Source: JBBQKP01 sp038326995 (GTDB lineage Bacteria; Planctomycetota; Phycisphaerae; Tepidisphaerales; Tepidisphaeraceae). From it: a stretch of DNA of 20,688 nucleotides. The notes below the pieces were generated by a model. The model did not search any database. It saw only the letters and a program-made list of their open reading frames with translations, and was not told the DNA's origin. Where the stretch lies: contig JBBQKP010000042.1 of the NCBI GenBank assembly GCA_038326995.1, forward strand, positions 1 to 20,688, written 5' to 3'. This document shows positions 1 to 6,424 of the stretch, piece after piece (the first letter of the stretch is position 1; each line of letters opens with the position of its first letter). Position numbers and translations under genes: made by a program.

Positions 1-1065
1 ATCTTCGCGACCGAGCGCGAGAAATCCTTCTTCATCGAGTTTGAGTCCCGAGTAGAAATTGCGGAAGTAACGCGTCACCAGCTCGGGCGGAAACATGTCG
101 ATGCCCGCGGGCACGGGTGTGTGCGTGGTGAACACGTTGCCGGCAGCGACGACGTTTCGTGCTTCGTCGAACGACAAATTTGAGCCGTCGAGCAGCATGC
201 GGATTCGCTCGAGCGCGAGAAAGGCCGAGTGTCCTTCGTTCATGTGGAAGACGGTCGGCGCAATACCCATGGCGACCAGAGCTCGCACGCCGCCGACGCC
301 CAGCACGATTTCCTGTTTGATCCGCATCTCCGTTCCCCCGCCGTAAAGCCGGGAGGTGATGTCTCGATCGGCAGGAGAATTTTCTTCTAAACTCGTATCT
401 AGCAGGTGCAGCGTCACACGCCCGACGCTTACTTTCCAAATGCGAATAAAGACGCGACTTTCGGGAAGATCGACCGAGACTTTCACGGGCTTCTTGTCCT
501 TGTCGAGGATGGGCTCGACGACGAGGTTGTAGAAATCGAGCTCCGGATAGGCTTCCTGCTGCCAGCCGTCACTGGAGAGATATTGCTGAAAATAACCTTG
601 CCGATAAAGCAGGCCCATGGCGATGAGCGGGACGTCGATTTCGCTCGCACTTTTGAGGTGATCGCCCGCCAGAACGCCCAGGCCGCCCGAATAAATCGGC
701 AGCGACTCGTGCAACCCGAATTCGGCAGAAAAGTACGCGACGAGCATCGCAGATGCGCCTTCATGATGCGTGCGAAACCAACCCTGACCGTCGAGGTGAT
801 CCTTGAAAGCGCGGTACACGCGATTGAGCTGCACCATGTATCCCGAATCATTCGCGGCCTCGGCGAGCTGCTGCTGCGAGAGCATGCCCAGAAGTTTCAC
901 CGGATTGTGATTGGTCTTTTCCCAAAGCTCTCGGTCGAGCCGACGAAACAGCTCGATCGCCTCAGGATTCCACACCCACCATAAGTTGCGGCTTAGCTCG
1001 TATAGTGGCGAGAGTTTGCTTGGAATCGCCGGAAAAACCTGGAATGTTCGAAGTGATGGGATCAT
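1..1065 (-). CDS. glgP: Alpha-glucan (glycogen) phosphorylase, N-terminal 355 residues, cut by window edge
   Basis: Cytoplasmic PLP enzyme that releases glucose-1-phosphate from glycogen-type alpha-1,4-glucans. Seen: an open frame from ATG at 1065 to the left edge, 355 codons. Residues 28-45 (NLWWVWNPEAIELFRRLD) fit the DUF3417 N-terminal domain of the bacterial/archaeal short phosphorylase group (TIGR02094 type). Residues 111-165 hold the family blocks YFSAEFGLHESLPIYSGGLG and GDHLKSASEIDVPLIAMGLLYRQGYF. FHMNEGHSAFLALER (273-287) and FTTHTPVPAGIDMF (312-325) follow. The PLP-lysine region lies beyond the edge, so catalytic integrity cannot be judged. The start is supported by the conserved N-terminus beginning almost at once; the upstream AAAGAA is only a weak ribosome site. 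Divergent from the oxidoreductase at 1253. Family assignment is firm. Confidence 0.95.
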   Translation of the reverse strand, partial: MIPSLRTFQVFPAIPSKLSPLYELSRNLWWVWNPEAIELFRRLDRELWEKTNHNPVKLLGMLSQQQLAEAANDSGYMVQLNRVYRAFKDHLDGQGWFRTHHEGASAMLVAYFSAEFGLHESLPIYSGGLGVLAGDHLKSASEIDVPLIAMGLLYRQGYFQQYLSSDGWQQEAYPELDFYNLVVEPILDKDKKPVKVSVDLPESRVFIRIWKVSVGRVTLHLLDTSLEENSPADRDITSRLYGGGTEMRIKQEIVLGVGGVRALVAMGIAPTVFHMNEGHSAFLALERIRMLLDGSNLSFDEARNVVAAGNVFTTHTPVPAGIDMFPPELVTRYFRNFYSGLKLDEEGFLALGRED

Positions 1066-1216
1066 AATTTCTTTCGCGGTTCTAGCTGCCTGCCGCATCT
1101 TATTCGCACGGATCAATATCCCCAAAGATGATACGGCAGAGCGAAGCCCCACGACTCAATCCGGCGAATTGCTCAGGTCCTTCGTAAACAATCGACGGTG
1201 AAGTTCGAGCGCTTTA

Positions 1217-1245
1217 TTGTCGATTTGAAACCGCTTCTCTATCTT
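1217..1245 (+). promoter_or_regulatory. Sigma70-like promoter placed for a leaderless transcript of the oxidoreductase gene
   Basis: TTGTCG (1217-1222), a 17-nt spacer and TATCTT (1240-1245). The -10 box ends 7 nt before the ATG at 1253, so the expected transcription start coincides with the start codon. No Shine-Dalgarno sequence lies between. Seen in sequence; promoter function is inferred. Confidence 0.45.
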
Positions 1246-1252
1246 CGATCAC

Positions 1253-2278
1253 ATGCAAAACGAATCGCTCATCATCTGTGGTGCGGGCGGAATCAGTAAT
1301 GCGTGGTTGCCGGGCATCGTCCAGGAGAAGCTGCAAGTGGCTGCGATTGTAGACCTTCGAATTGAGGCTGCAGAGGCGCAGATCGACAAGTATCAACTCG
1401 CCGGTGCCAAAGCGTATTCAAGTCTGGATGAGGCCCTGTCTGCGCATGCAAAGGACGCAAATTTTCTGCTCGACCTGACCATTCCAGATGCACACTCGAA
1501 GGTGACGGTTGCCGCACTGAACGCGGGTCTGCACGTCATCGGCGAGAAACCAATGGCGGCAACTTTAGAGCAAGCGCGCGCCATGGCAGACGCCAGTGAA
1601 ACGACTGGGAAACTCTACATGTGCAGCCAGTCCCGAAGGTGGGATACGAATCACGCCACGCTTCGACAGGCGATCGCCTCCAACACCATCGGTAAACTCA
1701 CCACGCTCTGCTGCGACTTTTTCATGGGTTGTCACTTCGGCGGATTTCGTGACGAGATGGCCAGCCCGCTGATTCTCGACATGGCGATTCACCACTTCGA
1801 TCAGGCGCGATTCTTCAGCGGGCTCGACCCCGTCGCGGTGTACTGCGAAGAATTCAACCCCCACGGGAGCTGGTACAAGGGCGACGTCTCGGCGACGTGC
1901 ATATTTGAAATGACGGGCGGCGTTAGGTTCACTTATCGAGGGTCGTGGTGTGCCGAGGGTTTCCACACCAGTTGGAACGGCGACTGGCGAATCATTGGCG
2001 AACGCGGTACGGCGATCTACGCCGCCGACCAGCGCCCCGTGGCCGAGGTCATCGCCGCTGACACCGCCGACTTCACAAAGCCCAAGATCAAAAAAGAACT
2101 ACCCGTCGTCACAGTCGAACCAACCGGGATGCACGGCGCACTACATGAAATGCTGCGGTTCCTGCGCACCGGCGAAATGCCCCAGACGCACGCCGCCGAC
2201 AACATCAAAAGTCTGGCAATGGTGCTGTCGGCCATCGAAAGCAGTCGCTTGGGAAAACGCATCGCGATCGAAATTTAG
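1253..2278 (+). CDS. Gfo/Idh/MocA family NAD(P)-dependent oxidoreductase
   Basis: Cytoplasmic dehydrogenase of the glucose-fructose oxidoreductase / inositol dehydrogenase family; these usually oxidise or reduce sugars, inositols or their derivatives with NAD(P). Seen, 341 aa: Rossmann dinucleotide motif GAGGIS (10-15) behind a short first strand, the family signature EKP (98-100) in GLHVIGEKP, and the conserved DMAIHHFD block (176-183) with His180/His181 and Asp183 where the family places catalytic and substrate residues. The C-terminal half is the usual alpha/beta substrate domain. Length is normal. The ATG has no Shine-Dalgarno but sits 7 nt after a -10-like box. It is monocistronic and convergent with the STAS gene. 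Being next to glgP is compatible with sugar metabolism, but the substrate cannot be named. Confidence 0.9.
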   Translation: MQNESLIICGAGGISNAWLPGIVQEKLQVAAIVDLRIEAAEAQIDKYQLAGAKAYSSLDEALSAHAKDANFLLDLTIPDAHSKVTVAALNAGLHVIGEKPMAATLEQARAMADASETTGKLYMCSQSRRWDTNHATLRQAIASNTIGKLTTLCCDFFMGCHFGGFRDEMASPLILDMAIHHFDQARFFSGLDPVAVYCEEFNPHGSWYKGDVSATCIFEMTGGVRFTYRGSWCAEGFHTSWNGDWRIIGERGTAIYAADQRPVAEVIAADTADFTKPKIKKELPVVTVEPTGMHGALHEMLRFLRTGEMPQTHAADNIKSLAMVLSAIESSRLGKRIAIEI

Positions 2279-2326
2279 TCCGACGTCCAGTGCATCATCA
2301 GGACCGCAATTGAGAGCAGACCGCCT

Positions 2327-2686
2327 CTACTTCGCGATCGCCGATTCCACCGTGTCACAGATCACAAAGATCGAATCGAGTCGGGCGATTTCGAGAAGGC
2401 TTTTGACACGCGGCTGAAGGTTCGTCAAATATAACTTCCCGCCGAGCTTGCGGAGCTTTTGCAATGTCTCCACGAGCACTGCAATAGCGCTGCTGTCCAT
2501 GTAGGGCACGCGCGAGCAGTCGAGGATGAACTTAACCGGCTTTCGTCCGTCAAGCAGCAACATCAAATCTCCTCTCAAATCCGGAGAACGATGAAGATCA
2601 ATTTCGCCCACAATGGAGGCAATCACCGCAGTAGCTTCTTCACGCGCGTCGATCAGATATTGAGTGTTGGTGTGGAGCGGAGTCAT
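2327..2686 (-). CDS. STAS-domain anti-sigma factor antagonist (SpoIIAA/RsbV-like)
   Basis: Small cytoplasmic switch protein. In characterised systems the unphosphorylated form binds the partner anti-sigma kinase and frees the sigma factor, and phosphorylation of a serine abolishes binding. Seen, 119 aa: a single STAS domain filling the protein, with IVGEIDLHRSPDLR (25-38) and the switch loop DCSRVPYMDSSAIAVL (56-71). Ser65, directly after Asp64, matches the phosphorylated serine of RsbV. The usual Gly of DSSG/DSTG is Ala67 here, which is a variation but not clearly disabling. It begins 6 nt after the stop of the HATPase gene, so the two are surely co-transcribed and probably partners. It is the last gene of the operon. 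No sigma factor or PP2C phosphatase lies in the window. Confidence 0.9.
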   Translation of the reverse strand: MTPLHTNTQYLIDAREEATAVIASIVGEIDLHRSPDLRGDLMLLLDGRKPVKFILDCSRVPYMDSSAIAVLVETLQKLRKLGGKLYLTNLQPRVKSLLEIARLDSIFVICDTVESAIAK

Positions 2687-2692
2687 GAGGAG

Positions 2693-3154
2693 TTATCGCT
2701 TGCGTTTGAGTTCGAGGAGCATTCCGGGATTTTGCGGGCTGAAAGAGACTTTATCCATAAGCCTGCCCAGGCAAATCAAACCGAGCCCGCCGGGCTTGAG
2801 CGGATCGATTTTCTCGCCCGGAAGCGCGCCGGGCGCGATGCCAATACCGAAGTCACGAAGTGAAATTCGCAGTAACCCACTCGAGCAATCAAACTCCGCA
2901 CGGAGCTCGATCTTCTGCTGATCGATTAAAAGTTTTGAATCGCGATAGGCATGACGAATGATGTTGGCGATCGCCTCATTTACACATAATCCGACCTCGC
3001 CGACGGCCACGTCTTCAAAACCCGCCTCGACGCAGAAGGCCTCAATCGCACGACGCGCCGGGGCGATCTGCGCTGTCTCTGCAGTAAGCCGAATCTGAAG
3101 CGGAGCAGGCGCATCCGCACCACCCTGCTTCACGTTACCGAGCCCGCCATTCAT
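2693..3154 (-). CDS. Anti-sigma regulatory factor, serine kinase type (RsbW/SpoIIAB-like HATPase)
   Basis: ATP-binding protein of the partner-switching family. It would sequester a sigma factor or other target and phosphorylate the STAS protein encoded just downstream. Seen, 153 aa: GHKL ATPase motifs in order, N-box E60-A-I-A-N64 in CVNEAIANIIRHAY, G1 box DFGIGI (101-106), and G2 box GGLGLICLGRLMD (122-134). The domain spans about residues 20-150. The ATG overlaps the stop of the preceding lipoprotein gene as ATGA, a classic translational-coupling arrangement. The family is clear. Whether the target is a sigma factor, another STAS protein or a secretion/pilus component cannot be read from the sequence. 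The kinase precedes the antagonist, the reverse of the spoIIA and rsb order. Confidence 0.9.
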   Translation of the reverse strand: MNGGLGNVKQGGADAPAPLQIRLTAETAQIAPARRAIEAFCVEAGFEDVAVGEVGLCVNEAIANIIRHAYRDSKLLIDQQKIELRAEFDCSSGLLRISLRDFGIGIAPGALPGEKIDPLKPGGLGLICLGRLMDKVSFSPQNPGMLLELKRKR

Positions 3155-3576
3155 TGGGTGACTCGATTCGGTTTAATCGGCTGCGTAGTTGCTGAACCTG
3201 TTGTCGTCGTGCTTCGACCGATGATCGCGCGCCATTGTTCAACCGCTGGCCGGCGCGCGTCTTTGTCAATACGCCAGTCATACCCGCGATCCTCCCCCGT
3301 CAGCCGGCGCAACCCGTCAATCGCATAAAATCGCACGGCCGGGTCTTCGCTATCAAGATCGCTAATCAGTTGTGGCAAGACCGATTGATCGCCCCGCTCG
3401 ACCGCGCTGCGGATCAGCGGAATCTTGACGGCCGGGTCTTCGTTAGAGATCGTCCTGGGGCCCGACCCGCCCAGACATCCCACAAGAAAACTGACCATCA
3501 TTAGCACGCAAATCGATGCTGCCGTCAGTTGAATCCTCGTCATCATTTTTCTCGCCGCTTGCTTCACCCCGCCCAT
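3151..3576 (-). CDS. Small HEAT-repeat-like lipoprotein of unknown function
   Basis: Not recognised as a named protein. Seen: a basic N-region (KQAARKMMTR), a hydrophobic stretch and a lipobox LVGC, so a lipid-anchored envelope protein is likely. The mature part holds a HEAT-like helix pair, LPQLISDLDSEDPAVRFYAIDGLRRLTG, followed by a Trp/Arg-rich segment and a Ser/Thr tail. The start is uncertain. The frame stays open to a GTG at 3609, but that would overlap the upstream gene by 32 nt. I chose ATG 3576, one base after the upstream stop and preceded by GAGTAGG; ATG 3546 is also possible and would put the lipobox Cys at residue 24. The 3' end overlaps the HATPase start (ATGA). In this operon it could be an envelope-side partner of the switch, which is inference only. 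Confidence 0.75.
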   Translation of the reverse strand: MGGVKQAARKMMTRIQLTAASICVLMMVSFLVGCLGGSGPRTISNEDPAVKIPLIRSAVERGDQSVLPQLISDLDSEDPAVRFYAIDGLRRLTGEDRGYDWRIDKDARRPAVEQWRAIIGRSTTTTGSATTQPIKPNRVTQ

Positions 3577-3577
3577 C

Positions 3578-4291
3578 CTACTCACGATCCAACGCACGCC
3601 ACAATTCACTCACCCGATTATCAATCACCGGATCAAACGTCGCCACCGGCTCGGGCAGTTGACTCAACATCGGCTCGATCGCTCGGCGGTCAATCCACCT
3701 CGCCCCGCCGTGCCCGAATAACGTGTTCACGCCTGCAACATGCCGCGTGCGAACGCGCGTGGGCGAACTCGAAAGATCACTCGCGATCGCGGCGTTGCGA
3801 AAGCGAATCAGCCGAGGCATCCGAAACGCAGCGGGCGCGGCCGTCAGGTCGTCCACCAGTTCCACCTCGGGCCTCAGCGCGTATCCGCACTGCACGAGTC
3901 TCGACGGATTGCCATCCGTACCGGGCGGCCAGGGATTCTCCGCCGTCGCGTGCGCGAATCTGGGGTTCACCTCGCTCGGGCAGTAGAAAGTCTTCCCGTC
4001 GCCCAGAAACCTCGATTGATACATCAGCCCCCAGAGCACAAACCGATTGGCCGTGTTCGACCAGATCAGCGAGTTGAACTGCTTCGTGCGGCGAAAGCCG
4101 ATGGGAATCTGATCGCCGCTGGTATTGGCATAAAACAGAAACGCCGCATGAACTTGCCGCAGATTCGACAGGCACTGCGCTCGCCTTGCCTGCTCTCTGG
4201 CTCGTGAAAGCGTCGGCAATAATATCGCAATCAGCACGGCGATAATGCCTATAGCAACCAGAAGTTCTACCAATGAAAAACCACGACGCAT
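3578..4291 (-). CDS. Prepilin-type N-terminal methylation domain protein (planctomycete pseudopilin-like)
   Basis: Exported pilin-like protein expected to be processed by prepilin peptidase. Seen, 237 aa: N-terminus MRRG|FSLVELLVAIGIIAVLIA with cleavage after Gly4, Phe as mature residue 1 and Glu9 as the conserved mature Glu5. A long amphipathic helix follows (LSRAREQARRAQCLSNLRQ). The globular part resembles the large families of short type II pseudopilin-like proteins in Planctomycetes, including a C-terminal FGHGGARWID segment similar to their H-X9-DG / FADGH motif. The ATG is the only sensible start given the signal. It is the first gene of a four-gene operon, with the next gene starting 1-2 nt after its TAG. 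These proteins are abundant and mostly of unknown role. Linkage to an anti-sigma module is unusual in my reading. Confidence 0.9.
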   Translation of the reverse strand: MRRGFSLVELLVAIGIIAVLIAILLPTLSRAREQARRAQCLSNLRQVHAAFLFYANTSGDQIPIGFRRTKQFNSLIWSNTANRFVLWGLMYQSRFLGDGKTFYCPSEVNPRFAHATAENPWPPGTDGNPSRLVQCGYALRPEVELVDDLTAAPAAFRMPRLIRFRNAAIASDLSSSPTRVRTRHVAGVNTLFGHGGARWIDRRAIEPMLSQLPEPVATFDPVIDNRVSELWRALDRE

Positions 4292-4298
4292 CGCCAGC

Positions 4299-4304
4299 AG
4301 TATA
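4299..4304 (-). promoter_or_regulatory. -10-like box TATACT immediately upstream of the prepilin-like operon
   Basis: TATACT ends 7 nt before the ATG at 4291. There is no Shine-Dalgarno sequence in between and no good -35 hexamer at 16-18 nt. The position fits a leaderless transcript. Seen in sequence; function inferred. Confidence 0.4.
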
Positions 4305-4504
4305 GCACCGCTATGCCGCCGCGAGTGGCTTCCCGAAGCACAATTTAATGCTCACTCATTTCGTTATGCCAGTAGGTCCTGAACGCGTTCGACGATATGC
4401 CCTCTGAAATCGACAAACGCCCGTGAAAGGATTGCAGCCGATTGTTGCCCTCGTCCGATCCAAACGATCGTCCATGGTCGCCGGATCCGTCTTGCTTGCG
4501 GGAT

Positions 4505-4547
4505 CGCTTCAGGTTGACACGCTTTCGCGCGAAGCGGCACTGAAGCG
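4505..4547. repeat. Two-tier inverted repeat / candidate structured RNA element
   Basis: The outer arms CGCTTCAG (4505-4512) and CTGAAGCG (4540-4547) are perfectly complementary over 8 bp. Inside them CGCTTT (4520-4525) pairs with GAAGCG (4531-4536), with one U-G wobble, over a CGCGC loop. The internal loop is 7 and 3 nt. No U-tract follows on either strand, so a simple intrinsic terminator is unlikely. Transcribed strand unknown. Confidence 0.5.
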
Positions 4548-4584
4548 GAGCGTAGCCGTAACAGGGAAATCGTTATCTGAGAAC

Positions 4585-4654
4585 TGTCACTGCCTGTCTA
4601 AGTTCCCCTGTTTCAATCCCTCGTCTTGTCACTCGCATCCTCTATTTTGTCACT
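4585..4654. repeat. Three TGTCACT direct repeats spaced 42 and 21 bp
   Basis: TGTCACT occurs at 4585-4591, 4627-4633 and 4648-4654; the last two are preceded by T. The distances of 42 and 21 bp are close to four and two helical turns, so the copies would face the same side of the DNA. Could be a protein-binding array; short motifs also recur by chance. Confidence 0.3.
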
Positions 4655-4656
4655 TT

Positions 4657-5664
4657 CTAAGCAGGCTGCATCGTAAGTAAACGCCAGCTGATGTATGCAA
4701 GATAGATCATCAGCAGCAACGCCCCTTCAGCGCGGCTGATGATGCGACCGCCGCGCAGCGCAATCGGCAGAACGATGAGACTCAGCAGGCCGAGCATCGC
4801 CAGATCGCCCGTGCCGCCTGGCGGTACTGCGATCGGCTGGATCGTCGCCACCGCGCCGCCCACCAGCAGCACGTTAAGAATATTGCTGCCCACGACGTTA
4901 CCGATCGCGATTTCCGGCTGCCCACGTCGGGCGGCCATCACGCACGTGACCAGTTCGGGCAACGTCGTTCCAAAGCTGACAAGCGTCAACCCGATGATGT
5001 TTTCGGGCACATCGTACGCCCGCGCGATATCGACCGCGCCACCCACGGACAGCTGCGCACCACCGGCGACACCGATCAGTCCCAGCACGATCAGCAGCGT
5101 CATTTTCCACGCCTGCATGGACGGGAGTTTGTCGACCGCGTCGGTGGCGGCTTCGACCAAGTCGCCCGACCTGCGAGTGGCGCGCAGGCTAACGACCGTG
5201 TAGTAAATAAAGACGCCAAAGAGCAACAGCAGCACGACGCCATCCCCGCGCGAAAGGCCGCTGGCACCGGGTGCCGAGCCGACAGCACCGCCCAGTAATT
5301 CGTCCAGCAGCAAAACGCAGAGCATCGCGGTCGCCAGGATCATGAACGGCATTTCGCGTCGGATGACAATCGCTTCGACACGCAACGGCCTTATGATCGC
5401 GGTCAACGCCAGCACCCACCCGAGGTTGATCGAGCAGGACCCGACAACGTTCCCGAACGCCAGCGCCGATTCGCCGCGTATGGCGCTAAGCAGATTAATT
5501 GCCACTTCGGGCGTGCTCGTGCCGAACGCGACAACGGTCATACCCACCACGATCGCCGGCACGCCCAGTTGCATCGCCAGCGCAGTCACGCCGCGGATAA
5601 GCAAGTCCGCGCCAACAATCAGCAGCGCGAGCCCGAGGATGAGCAGGACCATCGAAACAAACAT
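4657..5664 (-). CDS. Calcium/sodium antiporter, CaCA superfamily (YrbG-like)
   Basis: Integral inner-membrane exchanger that uses the sodium gradient to move calcium. Seen, about 335 aa: around ten hydrophobic segments in two inverted halves, each with a signature alpha repeat. Repeat 1 is VVAFGTSTPEVAINL (44-58) with Glu53, then GNVVGSCSIN (71-80). Repeat 2 is LVSFGTTLPELVT (228-240) with Glu237, then GNVVGSNILN (255-264). The two Glu and the Ser/Asn positions that bind ions in NCX_Mj are kept (Ser76, Asn80, Ser260), and Asn264 stands where NCX_Mj has Asp240. In repeat 1 the Asn after GS is Cys77, which is not itself a known ligand. Start chosen at ATG 5664, 7 nt after a TACCAT box; GTG 5670 and ATG 5652 are alternatives. 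Probably monocistronic. Confidence 0.92.
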   Translation of the reverse strand: MFVSMVLLILGLALLIVGADLLIRGVTALAMQLGVPAIVVGMTVVAFGTSTPEVAINLLSAIRGESALAFGNVVGSCSINLGWVLALTAIIRPLRVEAIVIRREMPFMILATAMLCVLLLDELLGGAVGSAPGASGLSRGDGVVLLLLFGVFIYYTVVSLRATRRSGDLVEAATDAVDKLPSMQAWKMTLLIVLGLIGVAGGAQLSVGGAVDIARAYDVPENIIGLTLVSFGTTLPELVTCVMAARRGQPEIAIGNVVGSNILNVLLVGGAVATIQPIAVPPGGTGDLAMLGLLSLIVLPIALRGGRIISRAEGALLLMIYLAYISWRLLTMQPA

Positions 5665-5671
5665 CACCACG

Positions 5672-5677
5672 ATGGTA
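5672..5677 (-). promoter_or_regulatory. -10-like box TACCAT just upstream of the antiporter gene
   Basis: TACCAT ends 7 nt before ATG 5664. A poor -35 candidate (TGTACC, 5695-5700) lies 17 nt further up. No Shine-Dalgarno sequence. It fits the leaderless pattern seen at other genes here, but depends on ATG 5664 being the true start. Confidence 0.33.
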
Positions 5678-5742
5678 AACCCTGCGACTCGGGCGGTACA
5701 GCTTTTGAATTCGTCGAGCGCGTTTGCCGAGAGAATGAATTA

Positions 5743-5959
5743 CCCGTCGCTTACGCTTGGGGTTCGTTGCAACTCGCGTTCTTTTTCACGCACCAAACCA
5801 CGAATGATTACGAGCCGGAAGCGTCAGCGACGGACTCATCAAATGAAAACGTCGAGCGCAATTGCCAAAAAAGTGCATCACCCGTCGCTCACGCTTGCGG
5901 CTCGTTGAAATTTTTCGTTTGACGTTGCGTCCAATCCGTCGCTCGCGCTTCGGGTTCGC
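5743..5959. repeat. Cluster of four REP-like 25-bp elements, three direct and one inverted
   Basis: Copies are at 5743-5767 (+), 5810-5834 (-), 5881-5905 (+) and 5935-5959 (+, most diverged). On a common strand they read roughly YCCGTCGCTNACGCTTNSGGYTCGT. Centres are 67, 71 and 54 bp apart. Each copy is itself imperfectly palindromic. From memory, very similar GAGCCGNAAGCGTNAGCGACGG strings are scattered through planctomycete genomes and give rise to spurious short ORFs; I could not check this here. No transposase is associated. Best read as a REP/MITE-type intergenic repeat family. Confidence 0.75.
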
Positions 5960-6376
5960 GCGCACGTGTCGAAGCGCTGATGTGCGAATGGGAAATGTGA
6001 TGTCGACATACAGTCCGTAACGAAAAGTCGAACTCAAATAGGCGCATTTCGCGACGACCAAGGTGAGCGTCGGCGGCGTAAGGTGAGTGGCGATCGGAAG
6101 ATGGGCCGAGGGACGACGGAAAAGCAGTCCTGAAAGTGTGTGCTAAACGGGTGCGAAATGGTGGCTAATGGAGGTGAAATAGGGCAAATCGATGTGAATC
6201 GGCGCAAAATCGCGGCGTAGCGCAACTGGACGGGCGAAAGCGGGCATCGCCTGAGAATCATCGGGCACACGTTGAAGTTCATAACCGCAGCAACGTGGTC
6301 GGACTCAAAGACAACTGGCGTGGAACACCTCGACAATCCGGCAAACGTAACTCGTTATTCAAGCCAACTGTTTCTA

Positions 6377-6421
6377 CACTCGAATTTTCTGCACTCGAAA
6401 GAGCATCACTCGCAGACCAAA
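6377..6421 (+). repeat. Three 15-bp tandem units beginning CACTCG, directly upstream of mutS
   Basis: Units at 6377-6391, 6392-6406 and 6407-6421 begin CACTCGAA, CACTCGAA and CACTCGCA; the remaining bases of each unit differ. The array ends 3 nt before the mutS ATG at 6425. Possible operator or simply a degenerate duplication. Confidence 0.4.
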
Positions 6422-6424
6422 ACG

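Larger units (their letters stand above)
4292..4656. other. Gene-free interval with a hairpin and phased repeats
   Basis: No convincing gene. The only open frame (4423-4680, +) shows no family resemblance, runs through the hairpin and overlaps the antiporter end. The interval holds a two-tier inverted repeat at 4505-4547 and three TGTCACT copies at 4585, 4627 and 4648, described separately. It separates the antiporter's stop from the start of the prepilin operon, both on the minus strand, so it could carry a terminator, a 5' regulatory region or a small RNA. Confidence 0.6.
5665..6424. other. Long gene-poor interval between the antiporter and mutS
   Basis: 760 bp between divergent genes with no convincing coding sequence. 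The short frames here translate the repeat cluster or composition-biased DNA, and the frame continuing upstream of mutS from 6272 has no MutS homology before residue 52. Contents: the repeat cluster at 5743-5959, two AAGGTGAG copies 20 bp apart near 6060-6085, a G/A-rich stretch around 6140-6215 without a clear period, and the 15-bp tandem repeat at 6377-6421. I see no recognisable tRNA or riboswitch. The mutS promoter should lie here but I could not pick one out. Confidence 0.6.

Noticed and set aside
406..984. 192-codon plus-strand frame
   Set aside because: Exact antisense shadow of the phosphorylase gene, whose own frame carries clear family motifs.
4600..4640. TTTCAATCCC string resembling a tRNA T-loop
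   Set aside because: No matching acceptor, D or anticodon arms on either strand.
4423..4680. Open frame of 85 codons on the plus strand
   Set aside because: No family resemblance, Ser/Cys/His-rich low-quality composition, no ribosome site, covers the hairpin and repeats and overlaps the antiporter's 3' end.
5786..6061. Minus-strand frame of 91 codons and overlapping plus frames at 5342-5922
   Set aside because: They translate the REP-like repeats (SLTLPARN, RKRERR-type strings) or the antisense of the antiporter. The recurring peptides come from the DNA repeats, not from protein conservation.
6140..6215. G/A-rich stretch with repeated GTG and AAAT strings
   Set aside because: Spacings between similar strings differ (about 23 and 20 bp) and the units align poorly, so I could not call it a repeat array.
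6272..6424. N-terminal extension of MutS from the upstream ATG
   Set aside because: No MutS similarity before residue 52; the added peptide reflects the 15-bp tandem repeat.
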